A stretch of DNA of 57,079 nucleotides. Source: Bacteroidia bacterium (GTDB taxonomy: Bacteria > Bacteroidota > Bacteroidia > B-17B0 > Aurantibacillaceae). This document shows, in pieces, positions 8,067-17,091 of the stretch. Every line of letters begins with the position of its first letter. The first letter of the stretch is position 1. The position numbers and the translations under genes were made by a program. The notes beneath the pieces are model-generated. The model saw nothing but the letters and a program-made list of their open reading frames with translations, made no database searches and was not told the origin of the DNA. The stretch lies in assembly GCA_026414605.1 (NCBI GenBank), contig JAOAIP010000011.1, forward strand, positions 1 through 57,079, given 5' to 3'.

Positions 8067-10349
8067 TTATTCTAAACTTTTTCTATTAAAAATAGGATAA
8101 CCAAAATGAAAAAAGAACGTAAAGTTATTTTCAGCATTTTTGTAATAATTGACTGAAAAAGCCACAGGACCTAATGGACTATGAAATACTAAACTTCCAC
8201 TTCCTGCTATATTTTGATACACCAATGGTTGGGCAAAATCGGCTTTGTAATTATTATTAATGATGGCTTGTATCGGTTGAAACCAATAGAGTTCTAATCT
8301 TGCATCCAAGCGGCTAAATAAAGTAGTTACAGATTTTCCACCTAAAACAAAATAGTGATATGCCCTAAAATTAGGCAAAAACAAAGTAGTGCTTTCTACT
8401 GTAGGATAAAAAGCAGGAGCAGAAAGGATAGTAGATGTATAATTAGAAAAAAAATCTTGTGTAGAAAAAGCATATTCAAAATAATAACCTAATTTAATTT
8501 TCTTGATAGTTCGAATATAGTTATCTGAAAAAAGTTTGATATACAGCCAATCTTTATGAAACATGTTATTTACAGGCGTTTTATCAGGGGCTAAATTTCC
8601 AGGAACAAAATTTTCTTTCCCTTTAATGTATTTTAGTTTGATAAAAAGCCGAGACCCATTATTAGCATAAATTCTTCTGTTTTGATTATTAATATCAATA
8701 TTGCTTTGAAAATAGTAATAATTAAAATTGGTAACATCGGCAGTATCTTTATTGGTAAAATTAATATCTTGATAATAAAAATTTATCCAATTGGCAATAC
8801 CTCCACCCCAAGAAAATATACCTTTTGTACCAAGTGGTATTCCCATATTTAACTCTTGATAATTATCTTCTTGAATTAAGTAAGAAGGTTTTTTAAACTC
8901 AAAAAATAAAGTACTACTCTTGTAAAAATCCCACCTTGAATAACAAGTTACTGCTTCTATAAAAAAAGGATTATACGCAGGAATATCCAATTTTATTTTT
9001 CCTAATGCACCATTGTACAATCTACCTAAATAAGCATTTCCATAAATACTCCATCCTACTTTACCTAAATGATGATATTGTAAGGCAGTAAAAAATTCAT
9101 TGACAGGTCTATTAGACACAACGCCACCTATATCAAAATAAAAAGGTTTTTCGTATTTTGCTAAAATATCAAGGCGAGCAGTATTGCTATCTAATGGGAC
9201 AACTCTTGGATACATAAATTTTATTCTTTCATCAGAAGCAAGCCGATAGTAGCGTTTTTTAAATTCTGTAAATGGAATATTTTCTTTTGAAGAAATAAGC
9301 GATTTCCTAATAAAATGAGGAGATTGACGATTTAGCATTGTTATTTGCACGTCTTTTACAATAACTTCTTTGTGTTTTTCATTGTAGTGTTTTCTTTTGA
9401 GTTGCAATTCATATTTATTTTGAAAGCGATGAATATGCTTTAATATCTCTGGTAATTTTCTCATAGTAGCAATATAACCACTATCAATAAGCGAACGAGC
9501 AGATTCAAAATCAAATATATTATTAGTGCTATAGGGCTTGATGGTTATTTCATTATCGCATTTTTTAGTAGTATCTTTTTTGGTCATCATCATATTTCTA
9601 ATCTGTAAGTAGATATTATCATCTTCGGGAGGAATATGATTATCACTCACATCTGAACCAATAATAATATCAGGATAAAATTCTGAATAACAAACATCTG
9701 TAGGATAATTATCGTATAAGCCACCATCATAATAGAGTTTTCCATTAAGCAATAATGGTCGCAAATAAAAAGGATAACTCATAGATGCACGAATGGCGTC
9801 TGATAATGAACCATCTTTAAATATTACTTTTTGTTTGTTTTCAATATCCGCAGCAATACAACGAAACGGAACAAATAAACTATCAAAATTTTTTTTGAAA
9901 TTACTATGTATAAATTTTTCTAATAAAAAGAAATCAATAGGTACAGAATTAATAACATTAACAGGAATATTTTTAATTAAATTATCTTTAATAGAAAAAC
10001 GTAATCTCAGCCAAGATGCATATTCTTCAGGATGCTTAAAATAAAACACATATTTGTCCGGAATTTTTCCTTGACTGACTTGAATAAATTCTTCGTCGTC
10101 TAAAATTTTAGCAATATCATCGGGGGAATAGCCAGAAGCATACAATCCTCCAATAATCGCTCCCATTGAGGTGCCTGTAATATAATCAATAGGGATATTG
10201 TTATCTTCTAATGCTTTTAATACACCTATATGTACTAATCCTGCAGCACCGCCTCCACTTAATACTACACCTACTTTTTGAGCAGATATTTTATTTAAAG
10301 CAATAATAAATAACAAACAAACTATAAGGGATATTCTGAACGATTTCAT
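8067..10349 (-). CDS. Patatin-like phospholipase fused to POTRA and outer-membrane beta-barrel
   Basis: A 760-residue secreted protein. After a signal peptide (about 1-24), the patatin domain shows the oxyanion motif GGGAAG (32-37), the nucleophile Ser61 in GTSMG and the catalytic Asp208 in DGGLYDN, so the Ser-Asp dyad is intact. A POTRA-like segment follows (VIVKDVQITMLNRQSP region), then a long C-terminal BamA/Omp85-type barrel ending in FHFGYPIFNRK. This is the architecture of PlpD/FplA-type (type Vd) proteins, which hydrolyse phospholipids at or beyond the outer membrane. The start at MKSFRISL is chosen over an upstream in-frame ATG at 10373 that would run into the neighbouring gene and precede the signal peptide. 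Confidence 0.9.
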   Translation of the reverse strand: MKSFRISLIVCLLFIIALNKISAQKVGVVLSGGGAAGLVHIGVLKALEDNNIPIDYITGTSMGAIIGGLYASGYSPDDIAKILDDEEFIQVSQGKIPDKYVFYFKHPEEYASWLRLRFSIKDNLIKNIPVNVINSVPIDFFLLEKFIHSNFKKNFDSLFVPFRCIAADIENKQKVIFKDGSLSDAIRASMSYPFYLRPLLLNGKLYYDGGLYDNYPTDVCYSEFYPDIIIGSDVSDNHIPPEDDNIYLQIRNMMMTKKDTTKKCDNEITIKPYSTNNIFDFESARSLIDSGYIATMRKLPEILKHIHRFQNKYELQLKRKHYNEKHKEVIVKDVQITMLNRQSPHFIRKSLISSKENIPFTEFKKRYYRLASDERIKFMYPRVVPLDSNTARLDILAKYEKPFYFDIGGVVSNRPVNEFFTALQYHHLGKVGWSIYGNAYLGRLYNGALGKIKLDIPAYNPFFIEAVTCYSRWDFYKSSTLFFEFKKPSYLIQEDNYQELNMGIPLGTKGIFSWGGGIANWINFYYQDINFTNKDTADVTNFNYYYFQSNIDINNQNRRIYANNGSRLFIKLKYIKGKENFVPGNLAPDKTPVNNMFHKDWLYIKLFSDNYIRTIKKIKLGYYFEYAFSTQDFFSNYTSTILSAPAFYPTVESTTLFLPNFRAYHYFVLGGKSVTTLFSRLDARLELYWFQPIQAIINNNYKADFAQPLVYQNIAGSGSLVFHSPLGPVAFSVNYYKNAENNFTFFFHFGYPIFNRKSLE

Positions 10350-10353
10350 TTTA

Positions 10354-10956
10354 TTATAAAGATGAAAAACCAAATTTATCTCTTAATTGACTTATCACTT
10401 TTTCTACTCTTCGGATTTTTGTTTCTTCTTTTTTGGCTTCTTTTATCCACAATATATATTCTTTTTTGTGTGAATAACTCATATTGTTGAAACTCTCTAA
10501 TAATCCTGCATTTTCAAGAGCATCTTTTAAATAATAAGGAATATCAATGGTTTTGTTTTTAGTTTGATTGATTCGCAGTCCTTTGATGTTATTATCAACG
10601 GATTGTAATAGATAATCTTTTATAATCGTTTCATTGATTTCAGAGACATTTGTATACTTAATATGTCTATTGTGTAAGTTATCTGAATGCGAACTCAATA
10701 CAGCAAAATGATCATTAATCATAGCACCTTGAAAAAACACTAATGTAACGTGATCTTTGAATGCCCATATTCCGCACACCATTCCGTTGCAATAATAATT
10801 AGGATGATTCCACTTCCAATCTTCTTGAATTTGTTGAGATGCTGATAATATGATTTGACGCAACTTTGAGCAAATGGCTTTGCTCCACTCAGGTAATTCA
10901 TCTATGTAATTATTTACTAACTTTGTGGCTTCAGGATGAACCTTTGAGTGTGTCAT
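10354..10956 (-). CDS. YdeI/OmdA-like protein with DUF1801 domain
   Basis: A 200-residue cytoplasmic protein in two parts. Residues about 10-110 match the DUF1801 fold (ELPEWSKAICSKLRQIILSA, then WNHPNYYCNGMVCGIWAFKDHVTLVFF split around the core). The C-terminal part (about 135-195) matches the YdeI/OmpD-associated bacteriocin-protection domain (PYYLKDALENAG, then SHKKEYILWIKEAKKEETKIRR in pieces). Members protect against some antimicrobial peptides in enterobacteria, but the mechanism is unclear and transfer to this phylum is uncertain. It starts 17 bases from tilS on the opposite strand, so the two share a short divergent promoter region. Confidence 0.85.
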   Translation of the reverse strand: MTHSKVHPEATKLVNNYIDELPEWSKAICSKLRQIILSASQQIQEDWKWNHPNYYCNGMVCGIWAFKDHVTLVFFQGAMINDHFAVLSSHSDNLHNRHIKYTNVSEINETIIKDYLLQSVDNNIKGLRINQTKNKTIDIPYYLKDALENAGLLESFNNMSYSHKKEYILWIKEAKKEETKIRRVEKVISQLRDKFGFSSL

Positions 10957-10973
10957 TTTAATTGAAGTTTAAA

Positions 10974-12317
10974 ATGCTTAATTATTTTTTTGCAAACATA
11001 AATAAAAATTTACTTTTTGAGAAAAATGATTTTTTACTCTTGGCAATTAGCGGAGGGGTAGATTCTGTTGTATTGGCAGACCTTTTACACAAAGGCAATT
11101 TTAAGTGGGCAATGGCTCATTGTAACTTTTCTTTGAGAGGCAAAGATGCTGATGCGGACGAAGCATTTGTACATCAATTAGCCCAAAAATACAATGTTCA
11201 ATGTTATTCAATCAAATTTGATACTCAAAAATATGCTAAAAACAAAGGGCTTTCTATTCAAATGGCTGCCCGAGAACTCCGTTATCAATGGTTTCAAGAA
11301 CTCATTAACATCTATTCTTTCAACTATCTTCTTACCGCACATCATCTTGATGATTCTATTGAAACAATTTTTATTAATCTTTTGAGAGGCACAGGATTAA
11401 ACGGACTTTTAGGAATTGAACCAAAATCCAATCATATCGTACGACCTTTATTGCCTTTTACCAAAGAACAAATTATTCAATACGCTCAACAACATCAATT
11501 GTTTTATCGTGAAGATGCATCCAATAATGAAGATAAATATCAAAGAAATTATTTACGACTAAATATCCTTCCAAAATTAAAAAACATTCAACCTCAATTG
11601 TATTCTGTGCTTCAAAATACTATTTCTCATCTTAATGAAGCCCATAATTACATTCATTATCATATCTCAAAAGACCTTGAAAATTGCATTCAACAAAACG
11701 ATTTTACAATTTCATTAAATATCCATCAACTTCTTCAAATCCCTAATTTGCAGTTTATTTTAAAAGAATATCTTAGACCATTTGGCTTTCATCATTCTCA
11801 AATCACAAGTATTATTCAACATCTTTCATTGTCAACTACCTCAGGCAAACATTTTGAATCAGAAAAATATGTATTATTATTAGATAGAAAATTTATCTAC
11901 ATTTATTTTAAAGAAAAATTACAATCATTAAATAAGTCAGAGTATATTGCTCACGATATTGATGAACTTAATTTGTTTTCTCATCAATATAAATTTGAAT
12001 TTATTGATAATAAAGATAACATTAACTATGATTTAAAAAATGTCTCTTATTTATCTGCTGAAAGCATTGAGTTTCCTTTGATATTAAGACATAGAAGAGA
12101 TGGCGATAAGTTTCAATTATTAGGAACATCTTATCAAAAAAAAGTAAGCGATATTTTTATTGATAAAAAAGTCCCCTTGATTTTAAAGGATGCTATTTGG
12201 TTTTTGTGTAATAAGAAGGGAGATATAATGTGGATAAGTCATCTTAATTTAGTGAATGAAAAATATAAAGTAACACAACAAAGTCAGAGAATATTGAAAA
12301 TTTCAACGGGTGAATAA
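10974..12317 (+). CDS. tilS: tRNA(Ile)-lysidine synthase
   Basis: ATP-dependent enzyme that attaches lysine to C34 of tRNA-Ile2 (CAU anticodon), switching its identity from methionine to isoleucine; essential in most bacteria. The PP-loop SGGVDS is at 26-31, followed by HCNFSLRGKDADADE and the HHLDDSIETIFINLLRGTGLNGLLG signature in adjoining pieces. The C-terminal tRNA-binding domain shows LRHRRDGDKFQLLG near residue 370. The ATG at 10974 is preferred to the upstream TTG at 10962. Length (447) suits the two-domain Bacteroidota form. The stop overlaps the GTG of the next gene by eight bases. Confidence 0.96.
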   Translation: MLNYFFANINKNLLFEKNDFLLLAISGGVDSVVLADLLHKGNFKWAMAHCNFSLRGKDADADEAFVHQLAQKYNVQCYSIKFDTQKYAKNKGLSIQMAARELRYQWFQELINIYSFNYLLTAHHLDDSIETIFINLLRGTGLNGLLGIEPKSNHIVRPLLPFTKEQIIQYAQQHQLFYREDASNNEDKYQRNYLRLNILPKLKNIQPQLYSVLQNTISHLNEAHNYIHYHISKDLENCIQQNDFTISLNIHQLLQIPNLQFILKEYLRPFGFHHSQITSIIQHLSLSTTSGKHFESEKYVLLLDRKFIYIYFKEKLQSLNKSEYIAHDIDELNLFSHQYKFEFIDNKDNINYDLKNVSYLSAESIEFPLILRHRRDGDKFQLLGTSYQKKVSDIFIDKKVPLILKDAIWFLCNKKGDIMWISHLNLVNEKYKVTQQSQRILKISTGE

Positions 12318-12855
12318 GTATCTTTTATACGAAGAGAAACAATACATTGGTCAAAATAGATTAGGGCAAATGCTGAGGTTAACCTTTGCTATGCTATGCT
12401 TTTTGGCATATTATTGGAGTGAAAATCCAAAGCCCATTAAAATTATTATTGTCAAAATTGGTAGTTATCCTATTCAACATATCCCTCATTCGGGAACTAT
12501 CTTTTTTTGGCTGGGTTGTTTTATTTTGCTTCTGTCAGTAGTATTAAATTTTATCTACCATTTTCATTTACAGATATTTCCTGACAAGGTTTTGATAAAA
12601 GGACAACTTACTTCTCGTGAAGTTGAAATACCAATTAAAGAAATTAAACAAATTAAAATAAAAAATATACGCTATCCATTTCTGCGAAACATCCGATTTA
12701 ATTTGAGAATAAAAAACAAAAGACACTTTTACACATCTGGTGATAAATTAGTAGAAATTGAATTACTTTCAGGAGAAAAATATGCAATAGGAACATCTAA
12801 CGCTCGTTGGATTAAGAACATCATCCTTGAAATAAAGAAAAACACAAGGCCGTGA
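12310..12855 (+). CDS. Two-helix membrane protein with PH-like C-terminal domain
   Basis: A 181-residue protein starting with GTG inside the end of tilS. Two hydrophobic helices lie at about 21-40 and 60-85. They are followed by a beta-rich basic region (FPDKVLIKGQLTSREVEIPIKEIKQIKIK and LRIKNKRHFYTSGDKLVEIEL, each read in parts) that resembles a small bacterial PH-like fold ending with a helix. I do not recognise a named family. Overlap with tilS suggests co-expression, but nothing indicates a role in tRNA modification. Confidence 0.65.
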   Translation: MNKYLLYEEKQYIGQNRLGQMLRLTFAMLCFLAYYWSENPKPIKIIIVKIGSYPIQHIPHSGTIFFWLGCFILLLSVVLNFIYHFHLQIFPDKVLIKGQLTSREVEIPIKEIKQIKIKNIRYPFLRNIRFNLRIKNKRHFYTSGDKLVEIELLSGEKYAIGTSNARWIKNIILEIKKNTRP

Positions 12856-12955
12856 TAAAGTGCTATCAATACTCGGTTTTTATAGAACTTATCTCTAATT
12901 CTTGACCTATTAACTATTATCACAAATTTTCATTGCGATTGGCTTATTAAATGAC

Positions 12956-13154
12956 GCCCCTTCAGGGCTTGAAATGGTGTGGATTTACTTTCACAGGGCT
13001 TTGCCCTGTGCTATTGTATTTTGCCCCTTCGGGGCTTAAACTCACCCCACCCCCTCTCTTTTTCAAAAAGAGAAGGGCGATACGAAAATTTCCTCATACA
13101 ATTGTTTCCCCTCTCTAATTCAATTAGAGAGGGGGGAATTAAAGGGGGTGAGTT
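12956..13154. repeat. Cluster of GC-rich palindromes nested in a larger inverted repeat
   Basis: The stretch 12856-13192 holds no credible gene but a dense set of perfect inverted repeats. There are three short hairpins: GCCC arms at 12956-12968, CACAGGGC-TTT-GCCCTGTG at 12992-13010, and GCCCC-TTC-GGGGC at 13023-13035. Next comes a larger structure: AACTCACCCC (13039-13048) pairs with GGGGTGAGTT (13145-13154), and CCCCCTCTC (13050-13058) pairs with GAGAGGGGG (13127-13135). Inside lie CTCTTTTT-C-AAAAAGAG (13056-13072) and a 13-base-arm palindrome at 13108-13134. Local G+C is far above the surroundings. It lies between convergent genes, as dispersed intergenic repeats often do. Confidence 0.85.
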
Positions 13155-13192
13155 AATGACCTATCACTTTCTACTTTATACTAACCATTATC

Positions 13193-14206
13193 TCAAACTG
13201 CTTCTAATGAAAATTGAAACTTAGTACCTTTTCCTAATTGACTTTGAACAGTTATACTTTGTTTGTGGGCTTCTATGATATGTTTAACAATGGCTAATCC
13301 AAGACCTGTACCGCCTTGCTCTCGGCTTCGTCCTTTATCTACTCTATAAAAACGTTCAAATATCCTTGGTAAATGTTTTTCTTCAATACCTATTCCATCA
13401 TCTTCTACACAAACAAATATCTTTCCTTGTTTTTTTTGAAGCCCAATAGTTGTCTTTCCATTTTCTTTTCCATACTTAATAGAATTTGAAACTAAATTTA
13501 TCAATACTTGTCTTATCCTAAATTTATCAGCATTTACAACATATACATCATTTGTATTTTCTTTTTTCAAAATAAATTGAATGCCTTTTTTACTTGCTAA
13601 TAATTCCATTTGATCAAATACTTCATAAATGAGAGATTCAATATCAAAATCTTCTATGTCTAAAATCATTGATCCACTTTCTAATTGAGAAATGGTTTCT
13701 AAATCATCAATGATATTAATCATTCGCTCTATATTTTTATCTGCTTTTTTCAGATATTCATTTAAAATAACAGGATCTTCTGATGCCCCATCCAAAAGAG
13801 TAGATATATATCCTTGAACATTAAATAAAGGTGTTTTTAATTCGTGTGATACATTTCCGAGATATTCTTTTCTGTAACTATCCAGTTTTTTAAAATACTC
13901 TAATTGTTTCAATCTTTCATCTTTAATTTTATCTATCAATTCATAAACATCTTTTAGTTGATATTCTTTAAATTTTGTATTGATTTCATCAAAAAATACT
14001 TGTTGTAATTTTTGATAAATATCTTTGGCTATTTGACTTTCATATTTTTTTTGAAAGTACATAGTAAGATAAATAACAAGAATAGAAATTATACTTATCT
14101 CAAAAATACTCATCCACCAAAATAACTTTTGCCAATGATAAATAAAAAGATGAAATAAAATTAGAATGACTAACAAACTGGAGAGTGCTAAAATTTTTTT
14201 TGGCAT
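13193..14206 (-). CDS. PhoR-like membrane sensor histidine kinase
   Basis: A 337-residue kinase. Two N-terminal transmembrane helices (about 5-25 and 32-51) enclose only a few residues, so there is no real periplasmic sensor domain. A cytoplasmic coiled coil (about 52-110) leads to the dimerisation domain with phospho-acceptor His121 in NVSHELKTPL. The ATPase domain has the N box (LVNLVSNSIKYG in parts), the G1 box DDGIGI, and the G2 box GGTGLGLAI. All catalytic motifs look intact. It starts 6 bases after the stop of the type IX-secreted protein gene, so the two are probably one operon. No response regulator is adjacent. Confidence 0.9.
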   Translation of the reverse strand: MPKKILALSSLLVILILFHLFIYHWQKLFWWMSIFEISIISILVIYLTMYFQKKYESQIAKDIYQKLQQVFFDEINTKFKEYQLKDVYELIDKIKDERLKQLEYFKKLDSYRKEYLGNVSHELKTPLFNVQGYISTLLDGASEDPVILNEYLKKADKNIERMINIIDDLETISQLESGSMILDIEDFDIESLIYEVFDQMELLASKKGIQFILKKENTNDVYVVNADKFRIRQVLINLVSNSIKYGKENGKTTIGLQKKQGKIFVCVEDDGIGIEEKHLPRIFERFYRVDKGRSREQGGTGLGLAIVKHIIEAHKQSITVQSQLGKGTKFQFSLEAV

Positions 14207-14212
14207 ATACTA

Positions 14213-16960
14213 TTAATGAAAAACTTGAAAATATCCTTTTATTTTTTTGGGGATAATCCCTTTTAATCGGATTTCATTGACGATACAAGTATAAAAATAC
14301 ACGCCATCACTACATCTTTGACCTGTTTGTTTGACACTTCCATCCCATTTGAAATAAGGGTCATTGGTCTCATATACTAATTGCCCCCAACGATTAAAAA
14401 TTTTCAAATCAATATCTTTAATGTATTTTACTTTAATAGCCATAAAAAAATCGTTGACACCATCACTATTAAAAGTAACTACATTGGGCAATTCAAATTC
14501 GGGACAATTGTCGGTACACTTGATATTCATTGGCGTCAAAGGACTTTTATTGCCAACAGAATCAATTAGTACAATTGCAAAACATCCTGCAATAGAAGTT
14601 GTATTATCAAAAGTAAAAATGGTATCATTCAAGTTGATTAAAGAATCTAACAAGTGATAGTCATCTTCTTCGGTGGGCTTGTAGTATAAATAGTATTTCA
14701 CCACATCATCATTGCATCTTTCTCTGGGCTTACTCCATTTTAGTTCTACTCTACTGTATATACAATCGCTGATAACATTCAAATGGACAGGACAAGGATT
14801 TGTTTTATCAATGGGTTGGTCGCACTTTTCTTGTGAATAATTAAGCAGAGGACTTATTATCATTGGGTCGGTGTATTTTCCTTCGGTTTGAACTTTGTAA
14901 CAATAGGTTTGTTTATTGACAAGCATTGTATCTTTGAAGTAAGCAGAAGTTGTAGTTCCAATAAGATTAAAGACAGGCGAAGAAGGGTCTTTGCGATAAA
15001 TGTAATATTTGTAATTCATCCAAGGCACAGCGTAAGACCATTGCAATTCTATTTTTCTATCATTAGGGATTGTTTTTAAGAAAACAGAAGTGGCGGGGCG
15101 TGAAGTGGTTAATAAATTATTATTAGAATAGAATTCAACTTTGTATTGATATTGATTGTTTTGTGTATTGAGTGTGGTAGAATGAATGGCTAATGTAGAA
15201 GGCATAGATGCAAAGAATGGATAATTGAATGTGTTTATCAAGGAATAATTACCGGATGGATAAACTTTTTCATATACCTTTAGTGTATAAGGTGAAGGAT
15301 AGAGAGTAGTATCCAAGCCATTACTTCCTGCTATTGGGTTCATCCAACGAACATAAATATCACCATTTGTTGTTCCTGTTGATTGAACATCTACATTAAG
15401 TATGATAGGAGTATCGTATTTTAATTTTTGACATATTACATTGCTGGCAATACTTTCACTACCATCCTTATGAACAGCAGTTACGATATAACTATAATTA
15501 ATGCCGTGTGTAAGTCCTGCACCATTATTTGTATCGGTGTAAGAAGTGGCGGGATATAATGTAGAACCAATATAAGTAAAGCCCCAATAAGACGGTACAC
15601 CTGATTCACAATAAGAAGGTGTTCTTATATCACAAGAATCTTTACGATAAATTTTATATTCAACAACAGGATTAATAGTATTTGAAGCACATACGCTATG
15701 ATTCCAATTTAAGACAATGCTTGTACCAATGGGATTGGCAGTTAGATTTTGCGGAGGAGGTGCAAGCACATAAATTAAAACCGTGGTATAAGTGCTTAAT
15801 ACATTTTGAGAAAAACAATTACTGGAACTAAAATTATCTGTCGCTTTAAATATAGCCACATAAGGATCTTTTTTAATGTGTTGACAAGAAATACTCCATG
15901 AAAAATAACCCGTAATAGTACCCGTAGAAGGAGAAGCAGAAAAGTTAGCCGTTGGAGAAGCCGCCGCGAACGGACTACCTGCTGCTTCTAACAATAAATT
16001 ATTACCATCCTGATCTGTTGCAACAATGGTTTTATTGATAATTACTGGAGTAGATGTAGCAACTATACAAGTATCTTTTACATTTTGAAATACAGGGGCG
16101 TGGTTTGAACAAGTCCCTACAACAATCTGCATATCTCTGAGTACGTATCCCAATTTTTTCCATTTTCCTTTGATATTTCTCCATTCGTATATCTTAAAAG
16201 CAATGTTATATTCTCCTTGCGTTTGTGGCGTGCACCAAGTAATCGTACCTTTTGCAGGGTCTATGCTAAAAGTACCAATACCCGTAACTTGATTGGGATA
16301 TTGATAGCCAACAATAGGCACCCCAATTTGCCCTGTAATTGGGTCTACGCCACGACATTCGGTTAATTCATAAGATAATGAATCACCATCTGGGTCATAC
16401 GCACCTGCATTGAATACCCAACAATTTCCATAGCAAGCAAAATCTTGAGGTTTCATATTCAATTGTGGAGAACTATTGATATAAGTTTGATTAAAAACAT
16501 CAGAGATATTTAGTAAAGTTTCTATGTAAAAATACTGATTTCCTGAATTTGGGATATTGGTAACACCTACATTTCGCATAGGATCATACATATACACCTT
16601 GTAAGTGCCAGGCGATCCATAAGAATGCGTAACGGTATAAGTATTGACTTTAAATTTAGGGCACAATAAAACACCACAAGGAATACTTCCACAACCACAA
16701 CCACTGACTGTCCCATTTGATCTTGGGACGACAGCACTCGTTCCATCTCCAAAATAAAGCGTATCATAACATCTATCTGCCACATCTTGACCATCATTCA
16801 TATATACCGTTATAGTAAAAAGATATTTGTATTTTTCAGATGGAATGTTAGAATATGGATTACCAATGTATTTATATGTAATCTCCCCACCTCTATTATG
16901 GGTTGCAAAGAGACCTGCACTAAACAACAATAAAGTGATGATAAAACTATAAAAACGCAT
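14213..16960 (-). CDS. Large secreted protein with type IX secretion type-B C-terminal domain
   Basis: A 915-residue cell-surface or extracellular protein. It begins with a signal peptide (MRFYSFIITLLLFSAGLFA) and the THNRGGEITYKYIG start seen in a group of Bacteroidota gliding-associated proteins. The middle holds Ig-like or fibronectin-type III-like modules, for example NPIGTSIVLNWNHSVC, EYKIYRKDS and a second KYYIYRKDPSSP. The last 90 or so residues are the gliding-motility-associated C-terminal (CHU_C) domain: TFNSDGVNDFF, IFNRWGQLVYE, WDGSVKQTGQ, SDGVYFY. This is the type IX export and attachment signal. No enzyme motif is visible. A match to the -7 promoter consensus lies just upstream. 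Confidence 0.9.
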   Translation of the reverse strand: MRFYSFIITLLLFSAGLFATHNRGGEITYKYIGNPYSNIPSEKYKYLFTITVYMNDGQDVADRCYDTLYFGDGTSAVVPRSNGTVSGCGCGSIPCGVLLCPKFKVNTYTVTHSYGSPGTYKVYMYDPMRNVGVTNIPNSGNQYFYIETLLNISDVFNQTYINSSPQLNMKPQDFACYGNCWVFNAGAYDPDGDSLSYELTECRGVDPITGQIGVPIVGYQYPNQVTGIGTFSIDPAKGTITWCTPQTQGEYNIAFKIYEWRNIKGKWKKLGYVLRDMQIVVGTCSNHAPVFQNVKDTCIVATSTPVIINKTIVATDQDGNNLLLEAAGSPFAAASPTANFSASPSTGTITGYFSWSISCQHIKKDPYVAIFKATDNFSSSNCFSQNVLSTYTTVLIYVLAPPPQNLTANPIGTSIVLNWNHSVCASNTINPVVEYKIYRKDSCDIRTPSYCESGVPSYWGFTYIGSTLYPATSYTDTNNGAGLTHGINYSYIVTAVHKDGSESIASNVICQKLKYDTPIILNVDVQSTGTTNGDIYVRWMNPIAGSNGLDTTLYPSPYTLKVYEKVYPSGNYSLINTFNYPFFASMPSTLAIHSTTLNTQNNQYQYKVEFYSNNNLLTTSRPATSVFLKTIPNDRKIELQWSYAVPWMNYKYYIYRKDPSSPVFNLIGTTTSAYFKDTMLVNKQTYCYKVQTEGKYTDPMIISPLLNYSQEKCDQPIDKTNPCPVHLNVISDCIYSRVELKWSKPRERCNDDVVKYYLYYKPTEEDDYHLLDSLINLNDTIFTFDNTTSIAGCFAIVLIDSVGNKSPLTPMNIKCTDNCPEFELPNVVTFNSDGVNDFFMAIKVKYIKDIDLKIFNRWGQLVYETNDPYFKWDGSVKQTGQRCSDGVYFYTCIVNEIRLKGIIPKKIKGYFQVFH

Positions 16961-16972
16961 TCTTTTTGCTCA

Positions 16973-16980
16973 CAAAGATA
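16973..16980 (-). promoter_or_regulatory. -7 promoter element for the type IX-secreted protein and kinase
   Basis: The minus strand reads TATCTTTG, an exact TAnnTTTG match, 12 bases from the start codon at 16960, giving a very short leader. No TTG at ideal -33 spacing was seen. Confidence 0.5.
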
Positions 16981-17091
16981 CAAAACAATTTGGATAAGAA
17001 TTTTACTTGTATAGCGAAAAATGAAATTAGATTTTTATGTTTCAAATATTTTTTATTAAATTGGCAACCTGTATAAAGTGATTATTCAACA

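Noticed and set aside
12979-13224. Open frame of 81 codons across the palindrome cluster
   Set aside because: Its sequence is produced by the repeats themselves (for example translation of the CCCCTCTC arms), it runs into the convergent kinase gene, and it has no protein-like composition.
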